A stretch of DNA of 64,000 nucleotides from Alteromonas sp. IB21 (GTDB lineage Bacteria > Pseudomonadota > Gammaproteobacteria > Enterobacterales > Alteromonadaceae), in NCBI RefSeq assembly GCF_016405965.1, contig NZ_JAEFCD010000029.1, positions 1-64,000 of the forward strand, written 5' to 3'. Shown here in pieces: positions 27,512 through 38,567 of the stretch. Positions within the stretch are counted from its first letter, which is position 1. Every line of letters starts with the position of its first letter. The position numbers were made by a program, and so were the translations under genes. Below the pieces are notes generated by a model, which saw only the letters and a list, made by a program, of their open reading frames with translations, did no database searches and was not told where the DNA came from.

Positions 27512-29431
27512 TTAGAATTGATAGCGACGCAACTGCGTTTGCATTTGCTTAATCCTTTCGACTAACGCTTCGCAATTCTCAACCACCTGTTGAGCGTAAT
27601 CACTATTCGCATGTCCGACCTGTTGAATACTGATAACACCTTTGTTGACCTCATCGGCCACAGTAGTTTGACCTTCAGCCATACTCGCTGCTTCGTGGTT
27701 AAGGGTAGTGATTCGTGCCACCGCATCTAACGCCTGCTTTAAAGAGTCACCAGCATGTTTTGTTGACTCTACGGTTTTAAATGCCGTTTCTTTGTTTTGC
27801 TGCATTTTCTCAGAAGCCACGCGACTCCCTTGCTGTAACCTTTCAATCATGATGCGAATTTCTTCAGTGGATGACTGGGTCCGGCTGGCTAGTGAGCGTA
27901 CCTCGTCGGCCACTACTGCAAAGCCCCTGCCCTGTTCACCGGCTCTTGCTGCTTCGATCGCTGCGTTTAATGCAAGTAAGTTGGTTTGTTCCGCAATATT
28001 TCTTATGACTTCCATTACACCACTGATTTCCTCACTAGCTTGGGCGAGTTCGGTAATAACTTGTACGGATGCATCTACATCATTCGCTTGAGACTGAATG
28101 TCACTGATGGTTTGCGCTAAAACGTTCACACTGTTTCTAGTGTCTTGATCTGCCGCGTGTGCAGCTTCGCTTGAACTTTGAATGGTAGAAGATACCTTCA
28201 CTGTATTCTGTTGCATTTGCGATATTGCGTTATCAATTGACTCTGTTTCTCTTCCTAGCTGTGAAACTGTTTTTTGAGATTGCATGGCAGTTTCATTAAG
28301 TGTTTGTGATTTAGCCAACATTTGATCGGTTGCTTCATCAACATTTTGCAAGGTGTCCTGAAGCTGACTCAAAAGCGCATTAAATGCCCTTGCCATTGTG
28401 CCAAATTCATCGCTACTAGACGCTTGGAAACGGAAGGTGAGATCACCGTCTCCCGAAGATAAATTATTTACCACCCCAATGAACTCATCCAATGGCTTAC
28501 CGACGATATATTTCACCAACAGCCAGATTGTAATAAGAATAAATGCACTAGCGACGGCTATTTTCAAAACAACACCCATCACCGCGCTTCTTACCATTGC
28601 ACTTTTCTCAGCGGCGGATGCGGCGAGTATAATGTCGTATCCCCATGGCGAGAACGGAACTTCTGTAACAATCCAGTCACTATTGTTAGATAACGCACTC
28701 GCCACCTGCGAGTCATTCACATGAGATGATTGCATTCGGATGTTTCCTTTAGCATCACGGAGTGCTACGAAACCATCTTCCAGAACATGGCTTTTTTTGA
28801 TCGCTTGCTCAAGCACGTTTAAGTCAGCGGAATAGCCTACATACCAGATACCAATGACGTCCCCGGCCCCATTGAACATAGGCTCATAACCGGTTAAGTA
28901 GGGGCTTCCCAGTATATCAACAGCGCCATAGTATGCTTCCTGCCGATTGATTTTCTTTATGGCTTTGCCTTGGGGCGCCAACTTAGTTCCGATTGCACGT
29001 TCACCATTTTTTATTACATTGGTGCTCACCCGTATATAGTCATCGCCAGTTTTACTAAATATGGTGGCGGTTCCGCCCATAACGTTGGTCAACCCATCGA
29101 CCAAATCAAAAGAATTAGCCTGTGCCGTTGTACCTAGCCTAATTTGACGCGCCTGAGTATCTTTCACCGTGACATAATCTGTTTGGTTTGGCACACCTAA
29201 CAACTCTCCTCGCTGTTTGAGAAGCGCCATACTGCTTTTGACACGTTCAAGCATGATGGCGTCAGTGACGGTAAGTATGTTTACAAGCCTATCAGCGGTG
29301 CTGTCTTTTTGATCTTGAACTTGGTTGGAAATGGACGCGGATGTTGTTAACACCGTCACAATAGACACGATAACGGCAAACAAACCGATAACCGCTGCAA
29401 TGGAGAACAGAAACTTTCTTTGAATAGACAT
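27512..29431 (-). CDS. Methyl-accepting chemotaxis protein with Cache sensor
   Basis: A 639-aa chemoreceptor. TM1 (about 9-30), a periplasmic Cache_3-Cache_2-type sensor (about 35-270; [35 protein letters not shown]), TM2 (about 285-305), HAMP (about 306-360), then the cytoplasmic signalling domain. The conserved hairpin tip is [20 protein letters not shown]. It transmits ligand binding to CheA/CheW; Cache domains of this kind often bind carboxylates or amino acids, but the ligand is not readable here. There is no CheR-binding pentapeptide at the C-terminus (it ends LRRYQF). Confidence 0.93.
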   Translation of the reverse strand: MSIQRKFLFSIAAVIGLFAVIVSIVTVLTTSASISNQVQDQKDSTADRLVNILTVTDAIMLERVKSSMALLKQRGELLGVPNQTDYVTVKDTQARQIRLGTTAQANSFDLVDGLTNVMGGTATIFSKTGDDYIRVSTNVIKNGERAIGTKLAPQGKAIKKINRQEAYYGAVDILGSPYLTGYEPMFNGAGDVIGIWYVGYSADLNVLEQAIKKSHVLEDGFVALRDAKGNIRMQSSHVNDSQVASALSNNSDWIVTEVPFSPWGYDIILAASAAEKSAMVRSAVMGVVLKIAVASAFILITIWLLVKYIVGKPLDEFIGVVNNLSSGDGDLTFRFQASSSDEFGTMARAFNALLSQLQDTLQNVDEATDQMLAKSQTLNETAMQSQKTVSQLGRETESIDNAISQMQQNTVKVSSTIQSSSEAAHAADQDTRNSVNVLAQTISDIQSQANDVDASVQVITELAQASEEISGVMEVIRNIAEQTNLLALNAAIEAARAGEQGRGFAVVADEVRSLASRTQSSTEEIRIMIERLQQGSRVASEKMQQNKETAFKTVESTKHAGDSLKQALDAVARITTLNHEAASMAEGQTTVADEVNKGVISIQQVGHANSDYAQQVVENCEALVERIKQMQTQLRRYQF

Positions 29432-29638
29432 CTAATTTCTCATCTAATTTACTAATTCAGCCCCTCACTCCATTGAAAACTCACGTTCCCGTTATCTTTA
29501 GACTTACTTTACACGCGTGATAGCAAATATCGCTATTGCACATACTCTTAATCTAGAACATTTTGACACTAGCGCAAATTATTAAAATGTATAAAGTTAA
29601 AATGAGACCAGTAATTACAAAACGCTGAAAACTCACGG

Positions 29639-29890
29639 TTACTTCACGTTTACTTTTCCGCCCACTATTTTTAGTGCCGGCGTACCTCGGATGAGTGTGC
29701 TTCTGGCAAACTGACTTTCGCAAGAAGGGCAGACCCCTTCATCAATAGTGAAATTTTCAACAATGCGGGTTTTAAAACACTTTACCAACGCTCCTTTCCC
29801 GCCTTTTCGATACTTCAACAACTGAAACTTGCACTTTTCACAATAAATTTGAACGGTTTTCACCGGACCTTTTGCGCTGGGTTTTGCCAT
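29639..29890 (-). CDS. Small zinc-ribbon-like protein
   Basis: An 83-aa basic protein with CEKC and CPSC knuckles about 38 residues apart, a pattern that can bind one zinc ion. Lys and Gly are rich between them. I do not recognise a named family. A nucleic-acid-binding role is possible but not shown. It is divergent from the following gene. Confidence 0.6.
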   Translation of the reverse strand: MAKPSAKGPVKTVQIYCEKCKFQLLKYRKGGKGALVKCFKTRIVENFTIDEGVCPSCESQFARSTLIRGTPALKIVGGKVNVK

Positions 29891-30043
29891 AGTTTGTTAA
29901 ATAGACCTTATTTGATTTAATCTTTTGTCTGAATGCGACAAGTGGAGAATTTTGGTTATAATTACCACTGGCATACTGCCCTAGTCTATCAACGACGCCT
30001 TCGCACAACACCCGTTGTCGAGTAGCGAATTAAGGTAACATCA

Positions 30044-30448
30044 ATGAAAGTAGTTGTAGCCCTTTGCTTTTTATTGTCAGCGCCTCTTTATGCTGGCACC
30101 GCCGTTATCGTTAACGCGAACAACAACTCTGGAGTAGATTTCGATACGGTGAAAAAAATATATCTTGGAAAGATGAAGGCATTTCCAGATGGCAGTCGAG
30201 CTATTCCGCTCACATTTGAACAAGGCAACGACACACGAAACGCATTCAATAATGGCGTATTGGGAAAATCAGAGTCTCAATACTCTGCGTTTTGGTCAAA
30301 GCTTGTATTTACAGGAAGGGGCACCCCTCCTGAAATGATAGCGACAGAAGAGGAAATGCTTCAACTTGTTGCCACTAACCCGAATACCATCGGATTTGTT
30401 GACGAAAGCAAGGTAAGTGGTGACGTAAAAGTAATTGGTACGTTTTAA
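30044..30448 (+). CDS. Small phosphate-binding-protein-like (PstS-like) periplasmic protein
   Basis: A 134-aa exported protein: signal peptide (MKVVVALCFLLSAPLYA), then a short PBP-like domain. The motif order is VDFDTVKKIYLGK, then ESQYSAFWSKLVFTGRGTPP, then NTIGFVDES. These match the C-terminal lobe of PstS-like substrate-binding proteins. At half the normal length it cannot form the full two-lobed receptor. Such stand-alone proteins are common in marine gammaproteobacteria and are of uncertain function. No transporter gene is adjacent. Confidence 0.75.
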   Translation: MKVVVALCFLLSAPLYAGTAVIVNANNNSGVDFDTVKKIYLGKMKAFPDGSRAIPLTFEQGNDTRNAFNNGVLGKSESQYSAFWSKLVFTGRGTPPEMIATEEEMLQLVATNPNTIGFVDESKVSGDVKVIGTF

Positions 30449-30473
30449 GCGTTTCCGGTTAAAAAATGCTGAT

Positions 30474-30506
30474 TAAAAAGCGACGCTAAATACCGCGTCG
30501 CTTAGT
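30474..30506. terminator. Bidirectional terminator
   Basis: AAGCGACGC / GCGTCGCTT stem between two convergent genes, A-run on the left. Confidence 0.75.
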
Positions 30507-30525
30507 GCTTTTCCCGTTGATCAGG

Positions 30526-31425
30526 TTAGCTCGCAAGGTGATTGATATTGGCAAACGCCATGATCACATCTTTAGCAAAGTCGACCCTAGGATTTCGAAG
30601 CGCCCCCTTCTTCCATACAAGATAAATCTCATTTTCAGGCCCCTTTCTGCCTAGCGGTATCAATTCGCCTTTCGCGATACTTTCTTTACATAAATAATCG
30701 GGCAGGACGGAATAGCCGATCCCGGCTTTGACAATATTACTGATTGCTCGAATATCCGGACATACGGCTGCCACTGGCGATTCACACGGGGCGTTAAACA
30801 CTTCTGAAAAATAACGGCGAATGAGGGGTAATTGCTCATCATAGGTAACAATTTTGTGCTGATTTAACAGCGATGCTGTGATTTCTTTATCTTTAAGCAG
30901 CCTTCCCTGTACTCGGTTCATTACCAAAATCAAACGCTCTTTATCTAACTTTTGGTATTCGTACATGGCATCACCGGGTTCTGAAGCTGTGATAGCAAGC
31001 TCTGCAATGTCCTTCTCCAGCAACTCGTAGGTATTATTTTTATTTCCAGTATGAATGACTAAGTTGACCTTATCTGCCTGAAGTAAATTTGCAAGGGCAG
31101 GTCCTGCCACTGAACTCAAGTATTCAGCGGGGCCGGCAAGGTGCAGCGTTCCATGATCGGTAGACGCTCGGCTTCGAATTGAAGCAACCTTCTGCTCCAA
31201 TATATCAATATGACTAGCCACTTGAAGTGCTAAATCATCCGCTATTGGTGTTGGCTCAACGCCGCGGGCTTTTCTAATAAAAAGCTCCTTACCCACAATA
31301 TTTTCCATCGCTTGAATATGGCTTGTTACCGCAGGTTGAGACATGTGCAAACGGGAAGCTGCCCGCGTTATATTGCCGCTGCGATAAACCTCGACGAACG
31401 TTTTGAGCTGAGTTAAATAAGACAC
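30526..31425 (-). CDS. LysR-family transcriptional regulator
   Basis: A 299-aa regulator. The N-terminal LysR helix-turn-helix (about residues 4-62) reads FVEVYRSGNITRAASRLHMSQPAVTSHI. An effector-binding domain follows (about 90-295). It is divergent from a YqhD-like dehydrogenase, with 191 bases between, so it most likely controls the dehydrogenase and perhaps the Old Yellow Enzyme gene behind it. The inducer is probably an aldehyde or electrophile (inference from the target enzymes). Confidence 0.9.
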   Translation of the reverse strand: MSYLTQLKTFVEVYRSGNITRAASRLHMSQPAVTSHIQAMENIVGKELFIRKARGVEPTPIADDLALQVASHIDILEQKVASIRSRASTDHGTLHLAGPAEYLSSVAGPALANLLQADKVNLVIHTGNKNNTYELLEKDIAELAITASEPGDAMYEYQKLDKERLILVMNRVQGRLLKDKEITASLLNQHKIVTYDEQLPLIRRYFSEVFNAPCESPVAAVCPDIRAISNIVKAGIGYSVLPDYLCKESIAKGELIPLGRKGPENEIYLVWKKGALRNPRVDFAKDVIMAFANINHLAS

Positions 31426-31616
31426 GACTTGCTACCCATCAGATTTTTGATGGCTCATAATAATTTATCTGACTTCTGCATTCAAACCCAGCGCTTTAAG
31501 ATGAATGTACTTTCACTCAGTGAAGTTATAACAAGTCTCCCATTTTCTAATGAACTGCTGGCTGAAAAGCTTTTACAGCAGCTAAATTCACAATCTAATT
31601 AAGGACAGCCAACATA

Positions 31617-32771
31617 ATGCTTAATTTTACATTTAAAAATCAAACCGAAATCCTATTCGGCAAAGGTCAACTAAGTGAAGTGTCTTCACGTTTGCCGGAA
31701 GAAGCTAAAGTCCTATTTTTATACGGTGGTGGCTCAATTAAGAAAAACGGTATTTACGACAAGGTAACCACCGCGCTTGAGGGCGCTAACGTTATTGAAT
31801 TTCAGGGCGTGGAACCAAATCCAGAGTTTCAAACACTCATGAAAGCAGTGGATGTGGCCCGTGAAAATGACGTAAATTTTATCCTTGCTGTGGGCGGCGG
31901 AAGTGTCATCGACGGGGCGAAATTTGTTGCTGCTGCAGTCAACTTTGAAGGCGACCCGTGGGATATCTTAGTTAAAGGCGCTGCGTTTGATAATCCTTTA
32001 CCCGTTGGCGCAGTACTTACATTACCTGCGACCGGTTCTGAAAGTAACGGCAACTCGGTGGTAAACAGAAAAGAAACCTCACAGAAACGAGCGTTTTCCT
32101 CTGAAACCGTACAGCCTGTTTTTGCTGTGCTTGACCCTGAGTTCACCTATTCACTGCCACCGCGTCAGGTGTCGAACGGTGTAGTTGATGCCTTTGTTCA
32201 CGTAATTGAACAGTATCTTACCTACCCGGTAAATGCGCCGCTTCAAGACCGTTTTGCTGAGGGTATTTTACGAACCCTCGTAGAAGAAGGCCCAAAAGCA
32301 TTAGCAACCCCTGAAGATTATGACGTACGAGCAAACGTAATGTGGTCGGCAACTATGGCGCTCAACGGGCTAATCGGTAAAGGTGTACCACAGGATTGGG
32401 GTACACACATGATTGGTCATGAACTTACTGCGTTGCACGGTTTAGATCACGCCGTAACTCTGGCAATTGTATTGCCATCACTCATGTTTGTGCAGCGCGA
32501 CAAGAAGCAGGAAAAAATCCTTCAACTAGGCGAGCGCGTTTTCGGTATTAACGAAGATGACAAAGAAAAGGCTATCGACTTGACCATTAAAGCCGTGCAG
32601 GACTTTTTTGAAACAATGCAGGTGAAAACTCGCCTATCTGATCATGGTATTGAAAAGTCTGAGATTGACGGTCTTATCGCCAACCTAGAGAGAAATGGCC
32701 TTACCGCATTGGGTGAGCATGGCGACATCGACCTTGCTAAAGCGCGCGAGATTCTGACGTTAGCGGCGTAA
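31617..32771 (+). CDS. yqhD: YqhD-like metal-dependent alcohol/aldehyde dehydrogenase
   Basis: A 384-aa group III (iron-type fold) dehydrogenase, near the 387 aa of E. coli YqhD. Motifs: YGGGSIKKNGIYDKV in the NADPH site, VGGGSVIDGAKF, and the metal ligands in VVDAFVHVIEQY and GTHMIGHELTALHGLDHA. It reduces a wide range of short-chain aldehydes with NADPH, which protects against lipid-peroxidation products. It is divergent from a LysR regulator. The gene symbol is given by similarity only. Confidence 0.9.
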   Translation: MLNFTFKNQTEILFGKGQLSEVSSRLPEEAKVLFLYGGGSIKKNGIYDKVTTALEGANVIEFQGVEPNPEFQTLMKAVDVARENDVNFILAVGGGSVIDGAKFVAAAVNFEGDPWDILVKGAAFDNPLPVGAVLTLPATGSESNGNSVVNRKETSQKRAFSSETVQPVFAVLDPEFTYSLPPRQVSNGVVDAFVHVIEQYLTYPVNAPLQDRFAEGILRTLVEEGPKALATPEDYDVRANVMWSATMALNGLIGKGVPQDWGTHMIGHELTALHGLDHAVTLAIVLPSLMFVQRDKKQEKILQLGERVFGINEDDKEKAIDLTIKAVQDFFETMQVKTRLSDHGIEKSEIDGLIANLERNGLTALGEHGDIDLAKAREILTLAA

Positions 32772-32816
32772 ACCCTATCCCACATGTGACTACAAGCGCA
32801 CATACCTAAAAATAAT

Positions 32817-32841
32817 AGCACCCAATCTTAGGTTGGGTGCT
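32817..32841 (+). terminator. Hairpin after the dehydrogenase gene
   Basis: AGCACCCAA / TTGGGTGCT stem with a 7-base loop; only a weak T-rich tail follows, so some readthrough into the next gene is likely. Confidence 0.55.
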
Positions 32842-32870
32842 AGCTATTCTCATTACTGAAAGAGAAAAAT

Positions 32871-33977
32871 ATGACCGCTTTATTTGAACAATTTTCATTG
32901 AAAGACGTGACCCTTCGCAATCGTGTTGCAGTGCCCCCTATGTGTCAGTACTCCGCAGAAGACGGCTTTACTAATCAGTGGCATGAAGCTAACTACCAAT
33001 CATTTGCACGAGGCGGTGCAGGACTTGTCATTGTTGAAGCCACTGCCGTTTCACCAGAAGGTCGAATTACGCCAAACTGCCTGGGTATTTGGAAAGACGA
33101 ACACGTTAACGGCTTGAAAAACATTGCCGAACGTATAAAAAGCCAGGGCGCTGTAGCAGGTATTCAAATAGCTCATGCCGGTCGCAAAGCCAGTGCTAAC
33201 CGCCCCTGGGAAGGCGATGATCATATCCAGCCTACCGAAGAAAAAGGTTGGCAACCTATTGGCCCGTCTGCCGAAGCATTTGGTGCACATTTACCTGTTA
33301 CCCCAACGGAAATGTCTAAAGCCGATATCGAACGTGTAAAGAATGACTTTGTAAAAGGCGCAGAGCGAGCCCTTGAAGCTGGCTATGAATGGCTTGAACT
33401 TCACTTTGCTCACGGTTATCTAGCTCAAAGTTTTTTCTCGAAACACGCCAACAAGCGCACCGACGAATACGGTGGTGACGCCCAAGGCCGCGGCCGCTTC
33501 TTGTTAGAAACACTCAGTGCAGTGCGAGCAGTGTGGCCTGAAAACCTCCCGCTTACCATTCGCTTTGGCGTTATTGAGTATGATGGTAACGACGAAGAGA
33601 CGCTTAATGAGTCTATTGAGCTTATAAAGCAGTTCAAAGAAATTGGCGCTGATTTTGTGAGCGTTAGCGTAGGTTTCAACACACCCTATGCGAACATCCC
33701 ATGGGGGCCAGCTTTCTTAGCACCTATTGCTAAACGCGTTCGTGATGAAGCAGGAATTCCCGTAGCTACCGCTTGGGGTGTAGATACACCGGAACTTGCA
33801 AACGACACGGTTAAAAATGAACAGCTCGATGTAGTAATGATAGGCAGAATGCACCTTACAAACCCACATTGGACCTACTTTGCAGCAAAACAGCTTGGCG
33901 TTGAGAAACCGTCTTGGGTAATGCCTGCGCCTTACGCACACTGGTTAGAGCGCTACGCGCCGTCTGACGAGAGATAG
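32871..33977 (+). CDS. Old Yellow Enzyme, YqjM/XenA class
   Basis: A 368-aa FMN-dependent ene-reductase. The N-terminus carries the thermophilic-like-class cysteine in VPPMCQYSAEDG, and the active-site histidine pair lies in IQIAHAGRKA and the later LHFAHGYLAQSF. HSKHANKRTDEYGG-type and TIRFGVIEYDG segments also fit. It reduces activated C=C bonds or nitro groups with NAD(P)H. It follows the YqhD-like gene in the same direction (99-base gap), suggesting joint electrophile detoxification. Confidence 0.92.
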   Translation: MTALFEQFSLKDVTLRNRVAVPPMCQYSAEDGFTNQWHEANYQSFARGGAGLVIVEATAVSPEGRITPNCLGIWKDEHVNGLKNIAERIKSQGAVAGIQIAHAGRKASANRPWEGDDHIQPTEEKGWQPIGPSAEAFGAHLPVTPTEMSKADIERVKNDFVKGAERALEAGYEWLELHFAHGYLAQSFFSKHANKRTDEYGGDAQGRGRFLLETLSAVRAVWPENLPLTIRFGVIEYDGNDEETLNESIELIKQFKEIGADFVSVSVGFNTPYANIPWGPAFLAPIAKRVRDEAGIPVATAWGVDTPELANDTVKNEQLDVVMIGRMHLTNPHWTYFAAKQLGVEKPSWVMPAPYAHWLERYAPSDER

Positions 33978-33990
33978 CACTTAATTCAGG

Positions 33991-34020
33991 CAGTAAAACA
34001 GAACGTTTTACTGTCTTTCT
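33991..34020 (+). terminator. Terminator of the Old Yellow Enzyme gene
   Basis: CAGTAAAAC / GTTTTACTG stem followed by a T-rich tail. Confidence 0.75.
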
Positions 34021-34135
34021 TTAACTCCATGCATTCTTCAATGATACCCACTGCGTAATACATAGACTTATATACACTTGCTTTTTATAAGGGTAAGTTT
34101 AAAGTTGACATTCACTTACTTCAAAAATTTAGCGA

Positions 34136-36022
34136 ATGAAGGCTGGCAAAATATTTTCCCCATCTGCAGACACTGATGACCTGATAACAATTAGAAGGCA
34201 TCGCGTTGCTCAAATAAGTACAGTGACATGCTTTGGTCTGTTTATCTCATTATTCGCCGCTAGAGATACCACCTTCGATATAATGCTCGTAGCGTTAGCA
34301 GCAATGTTCACTGCCGCAATACTTGCGTACAAACATTTTGTTGTCGCCAGCAGTTACCTGCTTTTAGTCGCACTGTCATCTATGCTGTTTGCCCTATCAG
34401 CCACAGGTGCAGGCACTTTCGATATCGCTATGCTTGGCTATCCAGCCATTATTATTTTTGCGGCTCTACTCGGTGGCATTGGGCTCTTTGGCACGGTGTT
34501 ATCTCTCGTATTAGTTCAATGTATTATCCTTACATGGCTCGTTATGAAAGGCGTCATTACGCCCAACACGCCTAGATTAACGTGGTCTCATTTAACTTTT
34601 ATTATGATCATTTTTGTGATCACTGGATTCTGTGTATTTATACTCGTGCAGGATATTCGTCGGCTTATGACATCACTGCAACTTGAATACACAAAGGTTA
34701 AGAAAAATAGAGAGCATATCCAGTATTTAGCCCATCATGACCCACTTACAAACTTACCCAATAGGCTCTTGGGAGAACGCTTATTTAACGAAAAACTAGC
34801 GCAAAGCGAAGCTAATGGATTGCAATTGGCGCTAGCTTTTATTGACTTAGATAATTTCAAACCTGTAAATGATGCGCTAGGTCACTCCGCTGGAGACCGT
34901 TTCTTACAGCATATTTCGCAATTAATAAATGAGAAGCTTTCTGCGGATGAATGTCTTATTCGATTCGGTGGTGACGAGTTTATTGTGCTCGCCGCGAATA
35001 TTACTGACCGCAAGCACATAGAGACCTTGTGTGAGCGTTTAATTGAGTGGTGCTCTTCTGAGTTTGAAATATTTCAAACCAACATCGTGGTTTCAGCGTC
35101 GATTGGCGTAGCAATGGCTCCTCAAGACGGAACAACGTTCAAACAGCTGTGTAGAAAAGCAGACGTCGCTATGTACGAAGCAAAGCGAAATGGTAGAAAC
35201 CGCTTTGAGTTTTACAATATAAAGTTTGACGAAGAAAGCGACGAGAAGTTTTCGTTGATTCAGCGGCTACGACCTGCTGTGCTAGCTAACCAATTTGAGG
35301 TGTATTATCAACCTCTTATTGATTTGAAGACTGGCAGGATATGTTCGCTTGAGGCATTAGTGCGCTGGCCACAAGAGGATGGCTCATTGGTGTTCCCTGA
35401 TAAATTTATTCCATTGGCGGAAAGTAGCGGGCTAATTAACCCATTAGGTGAATGGGTATTAAATCAAGCGTGCTTTTTCTGCACCAAACTGCATCGAAAT
35501 GGCCACAGTGAATTGTCAGTTGCCGTGAATTTATCATTTGCACAATTTAAAGATGGCACCCTTCCCAACATTGTAAAGCGGGCACTAGAATTAAAGCAGC
35601 TCAACCCAAAGTTTTTAGAACTTGAACTCACTGAGTCAATTCTTGCTGATGAAAACGGAAATATTCCCGAGCAGCTTGAAAAAATAAAAGCGCTAGGTGT
35701 CCAATTCGCCATTGATGATTTTGGCACAGGTTACTCCAATTTAAATTACCTTCGAAGTTTCAATGCGCACAAACTTAAGATTGACCGTATTTTTATAAAC
35801 ACATTGGGCCTCGAAGAAAACGATGTTCCCCTGGTCTCAGCAATCATTAACATCGCTGAAAGTTTAGGAATGGTCACTGTCGCAGAGGGCATTGAACATG
35901 AGGCCGCGCTTCGAAAGTTAACGGAGATGGGATGTGACATTGGACAAGGTTTCTATTGGAGTAAACCTGTTCCCGAAAAACAGATTGAAACGCTTCTCGC
36001 AACGCAATCTGCCGCTTCGTAG
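34136..36022 (+). CDS. Membrane GGDEF-EAL protein (cyclic di-GMP turnover)
   Basis: A 628-aa protein. Residues 25-180 hold five or six transmembrane helices (a MASE-like sensor of unrecognised type). A GGDEF domain follows with an intact GGDEF signature at 278-282 (RFGGDEFIVLA), then an EAL domain with Glu-Ala-Leu at 406-408 (SLEALVRW). Metal-site motifs LELTES, DDFGTGYSN and EGIE are also intact. Both domains keep key residues, so it could make and degrade c-di-GMP. It is a single-gene unit. Confidence 0.92.
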   Translation: MKAGKIFSPSADTDDLITIRRHRVAQISTVTCFGLFISLFAARDTTFDIMLVALAAMFTAAILAYKHFVVASSYLLLVALSSMLFALSATGAGTFDIAMLGYPAIIIFAALLGGIGLFGTVLSLVLVQCIILTWLVMKGVITPNTPRLTWSHLTFIMIIFVITGFCVFILVQDIRRLMTSLQLEYTKVKKNREHIQYLAHHDPLTNLPNRLLGERLFNEKLAQSEANGLQLALAFIDLDNFKPVNDALGHSAGDRFLQHISQLINEKLSADECLIRFGGDEFIVLAANITDRKHIETLCERLIEWCSSEFEIFQTNIVVSASIGVAMAPQDGTTFKQLCRKADVAMYEAKRNGRNRFEFYNIKFDEESDEKFSLIQRLRPAVLANQFEVYYQPLIDLKTGRICSLEALVRWPQEDGSLVFPDKFIPLAESSGLINPLGEWVLNQACFFCTKLHRNGHSELSVAVNLSFAQFKDGTLPNIVKRALELKQLNPKFLELELTESILADENGNIPEQLEKIKALGVQFAIDDFGTGYSNLNYLRSFNAHKLKIDRIFINTLGLEENDVPLVSAIINIAESLGMVTVAEGIEHEAALRKLTEMGCDIGQGFYWSKPVPEKQIETLLATQSAAS

Positions 36023-36130
36023 GCTATTTATCGCACCTCGTTAGACACTGATTTTTAATCACTGCGCTCTTAGTGCTTAAAATTACATGTTACCCCTAAT
36101 AAAAACCACCTAATTGGGCAACCTCACGAA

Positions 36131-36802
36131 CTAAAAACCGTGATATGTAACAAACTCTTCGTTATCAGCTCTGGTTGAGCGTACCTCGTTAGCGGGAAAA
36201 TTAGGATCTGGATAGCCTAAAGCGATACAAATCATGATGGCTTCATCATCAGGGATGTTAGCGTATTTATGTACTACGTCTGACTGCATAATGCCCTGCC
36301 CATTTATGACGCAGCCGAGCCCTAAATCCCATGCAGCTAGAACAATACCGTAGGCCAAAGAACCTAAACCAAACTGGGTTATCCCGGCTGGCTCTAGAGA
36401 TTTATCATAGGTTAAAACCAGAGATACGGGCGCATCAAACTGACGAAAACCGCGCATCATCCAATCCATCCGCTTTTCTTTGTCTTCACGGGATATACCC
36501 ATTACGTCGAACAATTGTATGGCAACATCAATCTGGCGTTGACGGTGGCTCCCCTCATAATCTTCTTTGTAGGGAAAGTCTCGAACGTGGGGCTTACCTT
36601 CTAATGTGTTTTTAGTATTGCCCTCGCGAATCTTGTCTAACACACTTCCTGTTACTGCGTGTATTTTCCATGTTTGCGTATTGTATGAAGAAGGCGCCCA
36701 CTTGGCCGCATTAATTATTTTATCTACCGTTTCTTTGGTAACCGGTTGCTTTGTAAACCCGCGGACGCTTTTTCTTGATGCTGCAAACTCTGCAAAATTC
36801 AT
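36131..36802 (-). CDS. Nitroreductase-family oxidoreductase
   Basis: A 223-aa FMN enzyme. The N-terminal FMN-binding SRKSVRGF, the APSSYNTQTW motif and LAAWDLGLGCVINGQ are typical of the NfnB/nitroreductase fold. It reduces nitro groups or quinones with NAD(P)H. The substrate is not predictable. It stands alone in the opposite direction to catalase. A possible link to redox stress is inference only. Confidence 0.88.
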   Translation of the reverse strand: MNFAEFAASRKSVRGFTKQPVTKETVDKIINAAKWAPSSYNTQTWKIHAVTGSVLDKIREGNTKNTLEGKPHVRDFPYKEDYEGSHRQRQIDVAIQLFDVMGISREDKEKRMDWMMRGFRQFDAPVSLVLTYDKSLEPAGITQFGLGSLAYGIVLAAWDLGLGCVINGQGIMQSDVVHKYANIPDDEAIMICIALGYPDPNFPANEVRSTRADNEEFVTYHGF

Positions 36803-37035
36803 GAACTTCCCTAACGTATTGAATAGCTGTCGAAATGTAAAAATATAGTAAACAGGAGTAGTGCTAGCTTCAATCGACTTATTAACAAATTAGGATTGTT
36901 TGTTTTTATAGATATATATAGAAGTATGTAAACTCTTTCAGTCAGCAACCCGTAGCTACTACAAGTCATGAGTCAGACACGCATGGTGTTTATGGAAGTT
37001 TGGCTTTGCAAAAAAGCAATCAAAGGAGTTTACCA

Positions 37036-38538
37036 ATGACTAAAAAACCGCAGTTAACCACCTCTGCTGGTGCCCCTGTAGTAAGTAATGAAACCACAAA
37101 AACCGCGGGAGAGCGCGGCCCTGCACTCTTGCAAGATTACCAGCTCATTGAAAAGTTAGCCCACCAAAATCGTGAACGGATTCCTGAGCGAGTTGTTCAT
37201 GCTAAAGGCTGGGGAGCGCAAGGCACATTTACCGTTACGCACGACATTACCGGTTATACCTGTGCGGACATGTTTTCTGAAATAGGTAAACAAACCGAAG
37301 TACTCAGCCGTTGGTCTACGGTAGCGGGAGAATCAGGTGCTGCCGATACCGAACGGGATGTGCGAGGATTTAGCCTTAAATTCTATACTCAGCAAGGAAA
37401 CTGGGACATGGTGGGCAACAACACCCCCGTTTTCTTTATTCGGGACGGCTATAAGTTCCCAGACTTCATTCGTACGCAAAAGCGCCATCCGAAAACCAAT
37501 CTTCGATCTCCGGAAGCTATGTTCGACTTTTGGGCCGGACAACCAGAAAGTGTTCACCAGGTGACTATTTTAATGTCAGATCGCGGTATTCCCGTTTCCC
37601 CTATGCATATGAATGGCTACGGAAGTCATACGTTTAGCATGTGGAACAAAGACGGCAAACGTCACTGGGTGAAATTTCACTTCAAAACGCAGCAAGGTAT
37701 TAAAAACTACACCAATGAAACTTCTGAAAAGATCATAGGTAGTACCCGCGAGAAATATCAGGAAGAGTTATACAACGCCATTGAGGAAGGTAAATTCCCA
37801 AAATGGAAGATGTATATTCAGGCTATGCCTGAAGAGGAAGCCGGTAAGCAAAGCTATAATCCTTTTGATTTAACTAAAGTATGGCCTCACGACGAATATC
37901 CTCTGATAGAGGTGGGCGAGTTGGAAATGAACAAGAACCCGGACAACTATTTTCAAATGGTTGAAAATGCCGCGTTCAGCCCATCGAACGTAGTGCCGGG
38001 TATAGGCTTCAGCCCAGACAAAATGCTTCAAGCTCGTGTTTTTGCCTATGCCGATGCACACAGATATCGCCTAGGCACGCACTACGAAGCGCTTCCGGCT
38101 AATGCGCCCAAAAATAGTAAAGTGAATCACTATCATAAAGATGGTGCTATGCGCTTTTTTACCAACGACTTTGGCAATCCTGATGCATACTATGAACCCA
38201 ATCAATATGATGGGCCAGTTGCAGACTTTTCGGTAAAAGAGCCTCCGCTTCGCATAGACGGAGATGCCGACCGATATCATCAGGATGAATGTGACGTTGA
38301 TTACGTGCAGCCTCGTAAGCTCTATGAAATGTTCTCAGACGACCAAAAAGAACGTCTGTATAAGAACTACGCTGCCGCAATGGGCCCATGCTCTGATAGT
38401 GTAAAAGAGCGTTGGTATACGGTATTGGAGAAGGTTCATCCCGATTATGCTGCGGGCGTGAGGAATGCGGTAGAAAGTTTGGATACGGATGTCAACACCG
38501 TGCCTATTACCGAAAATACGCCTATTGAAGACAGTTAA
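37036..38538 (+). CDS. katA: Haem catalase (monofunctional)
   Basis: A 500-aa catalase that splits hydrogen peroxide to water and oxygen. The catalytic histidine is in RVVHAKGWG, the essential asparagine in [12 protein letters not shown], and the haem-ligand tyrosine in [15 protein letters not shown]. The length fits small-subunit clade-3 enzymes. The frame opens at 37000, but the ATG at 37036 has AAAGGAG at the right distance. The distal pocket reads GWGAQGTF where many catalases have GAGAFGYF. This is an uncommon variant but not damaging to known residues. Confidence 0.95.
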   Translation: MTKKPQLTTSAGAPVVSNETTKTAGERGPALLQDYQLIEKLAHQNRERIPERVVHAKGWGAQGTFTVTHDITGYTCADMFSEIGKQTEVLSRWSTVAGESGAADTERDVRGFSLKFYTQQGNWDMVGNNTPVFFIRDGYKFPDFIRTQKRHPKTNLRSPEAMFDFWAGQPESVHQVTILMSDRGIPVSPMHMNGYGSHTFSMWNKDGKRHWVKFHFKTQQGIKNYTNETSEKIIGSTREKYQEELYNAIEEGKFPKWKMYIQAMPEEEAGKQSYNPFDLTKVWPHDEYPLIEVGELEMNKNPDNYFQMVENAAFSPSNVVPGIGFSPDKMLQARVFAYADAHRYRLGTHYEALPANAPKNSKVNHYHKDGAMRFFTNDFGNPDAYYEPNQYDGPVADFSVKEPPLRIDGDADRYHQDECDVDYVQPRKLYEMFSDDQKERLYKNYAAAMGPCSDSVKERWYTVLEKVHPDYAAGVRNAVESLDTDVNTVPITENTPIEDS

Positions 38539-38567
38539 TTAGTTAAACTACTGATTAAGTTAATACT

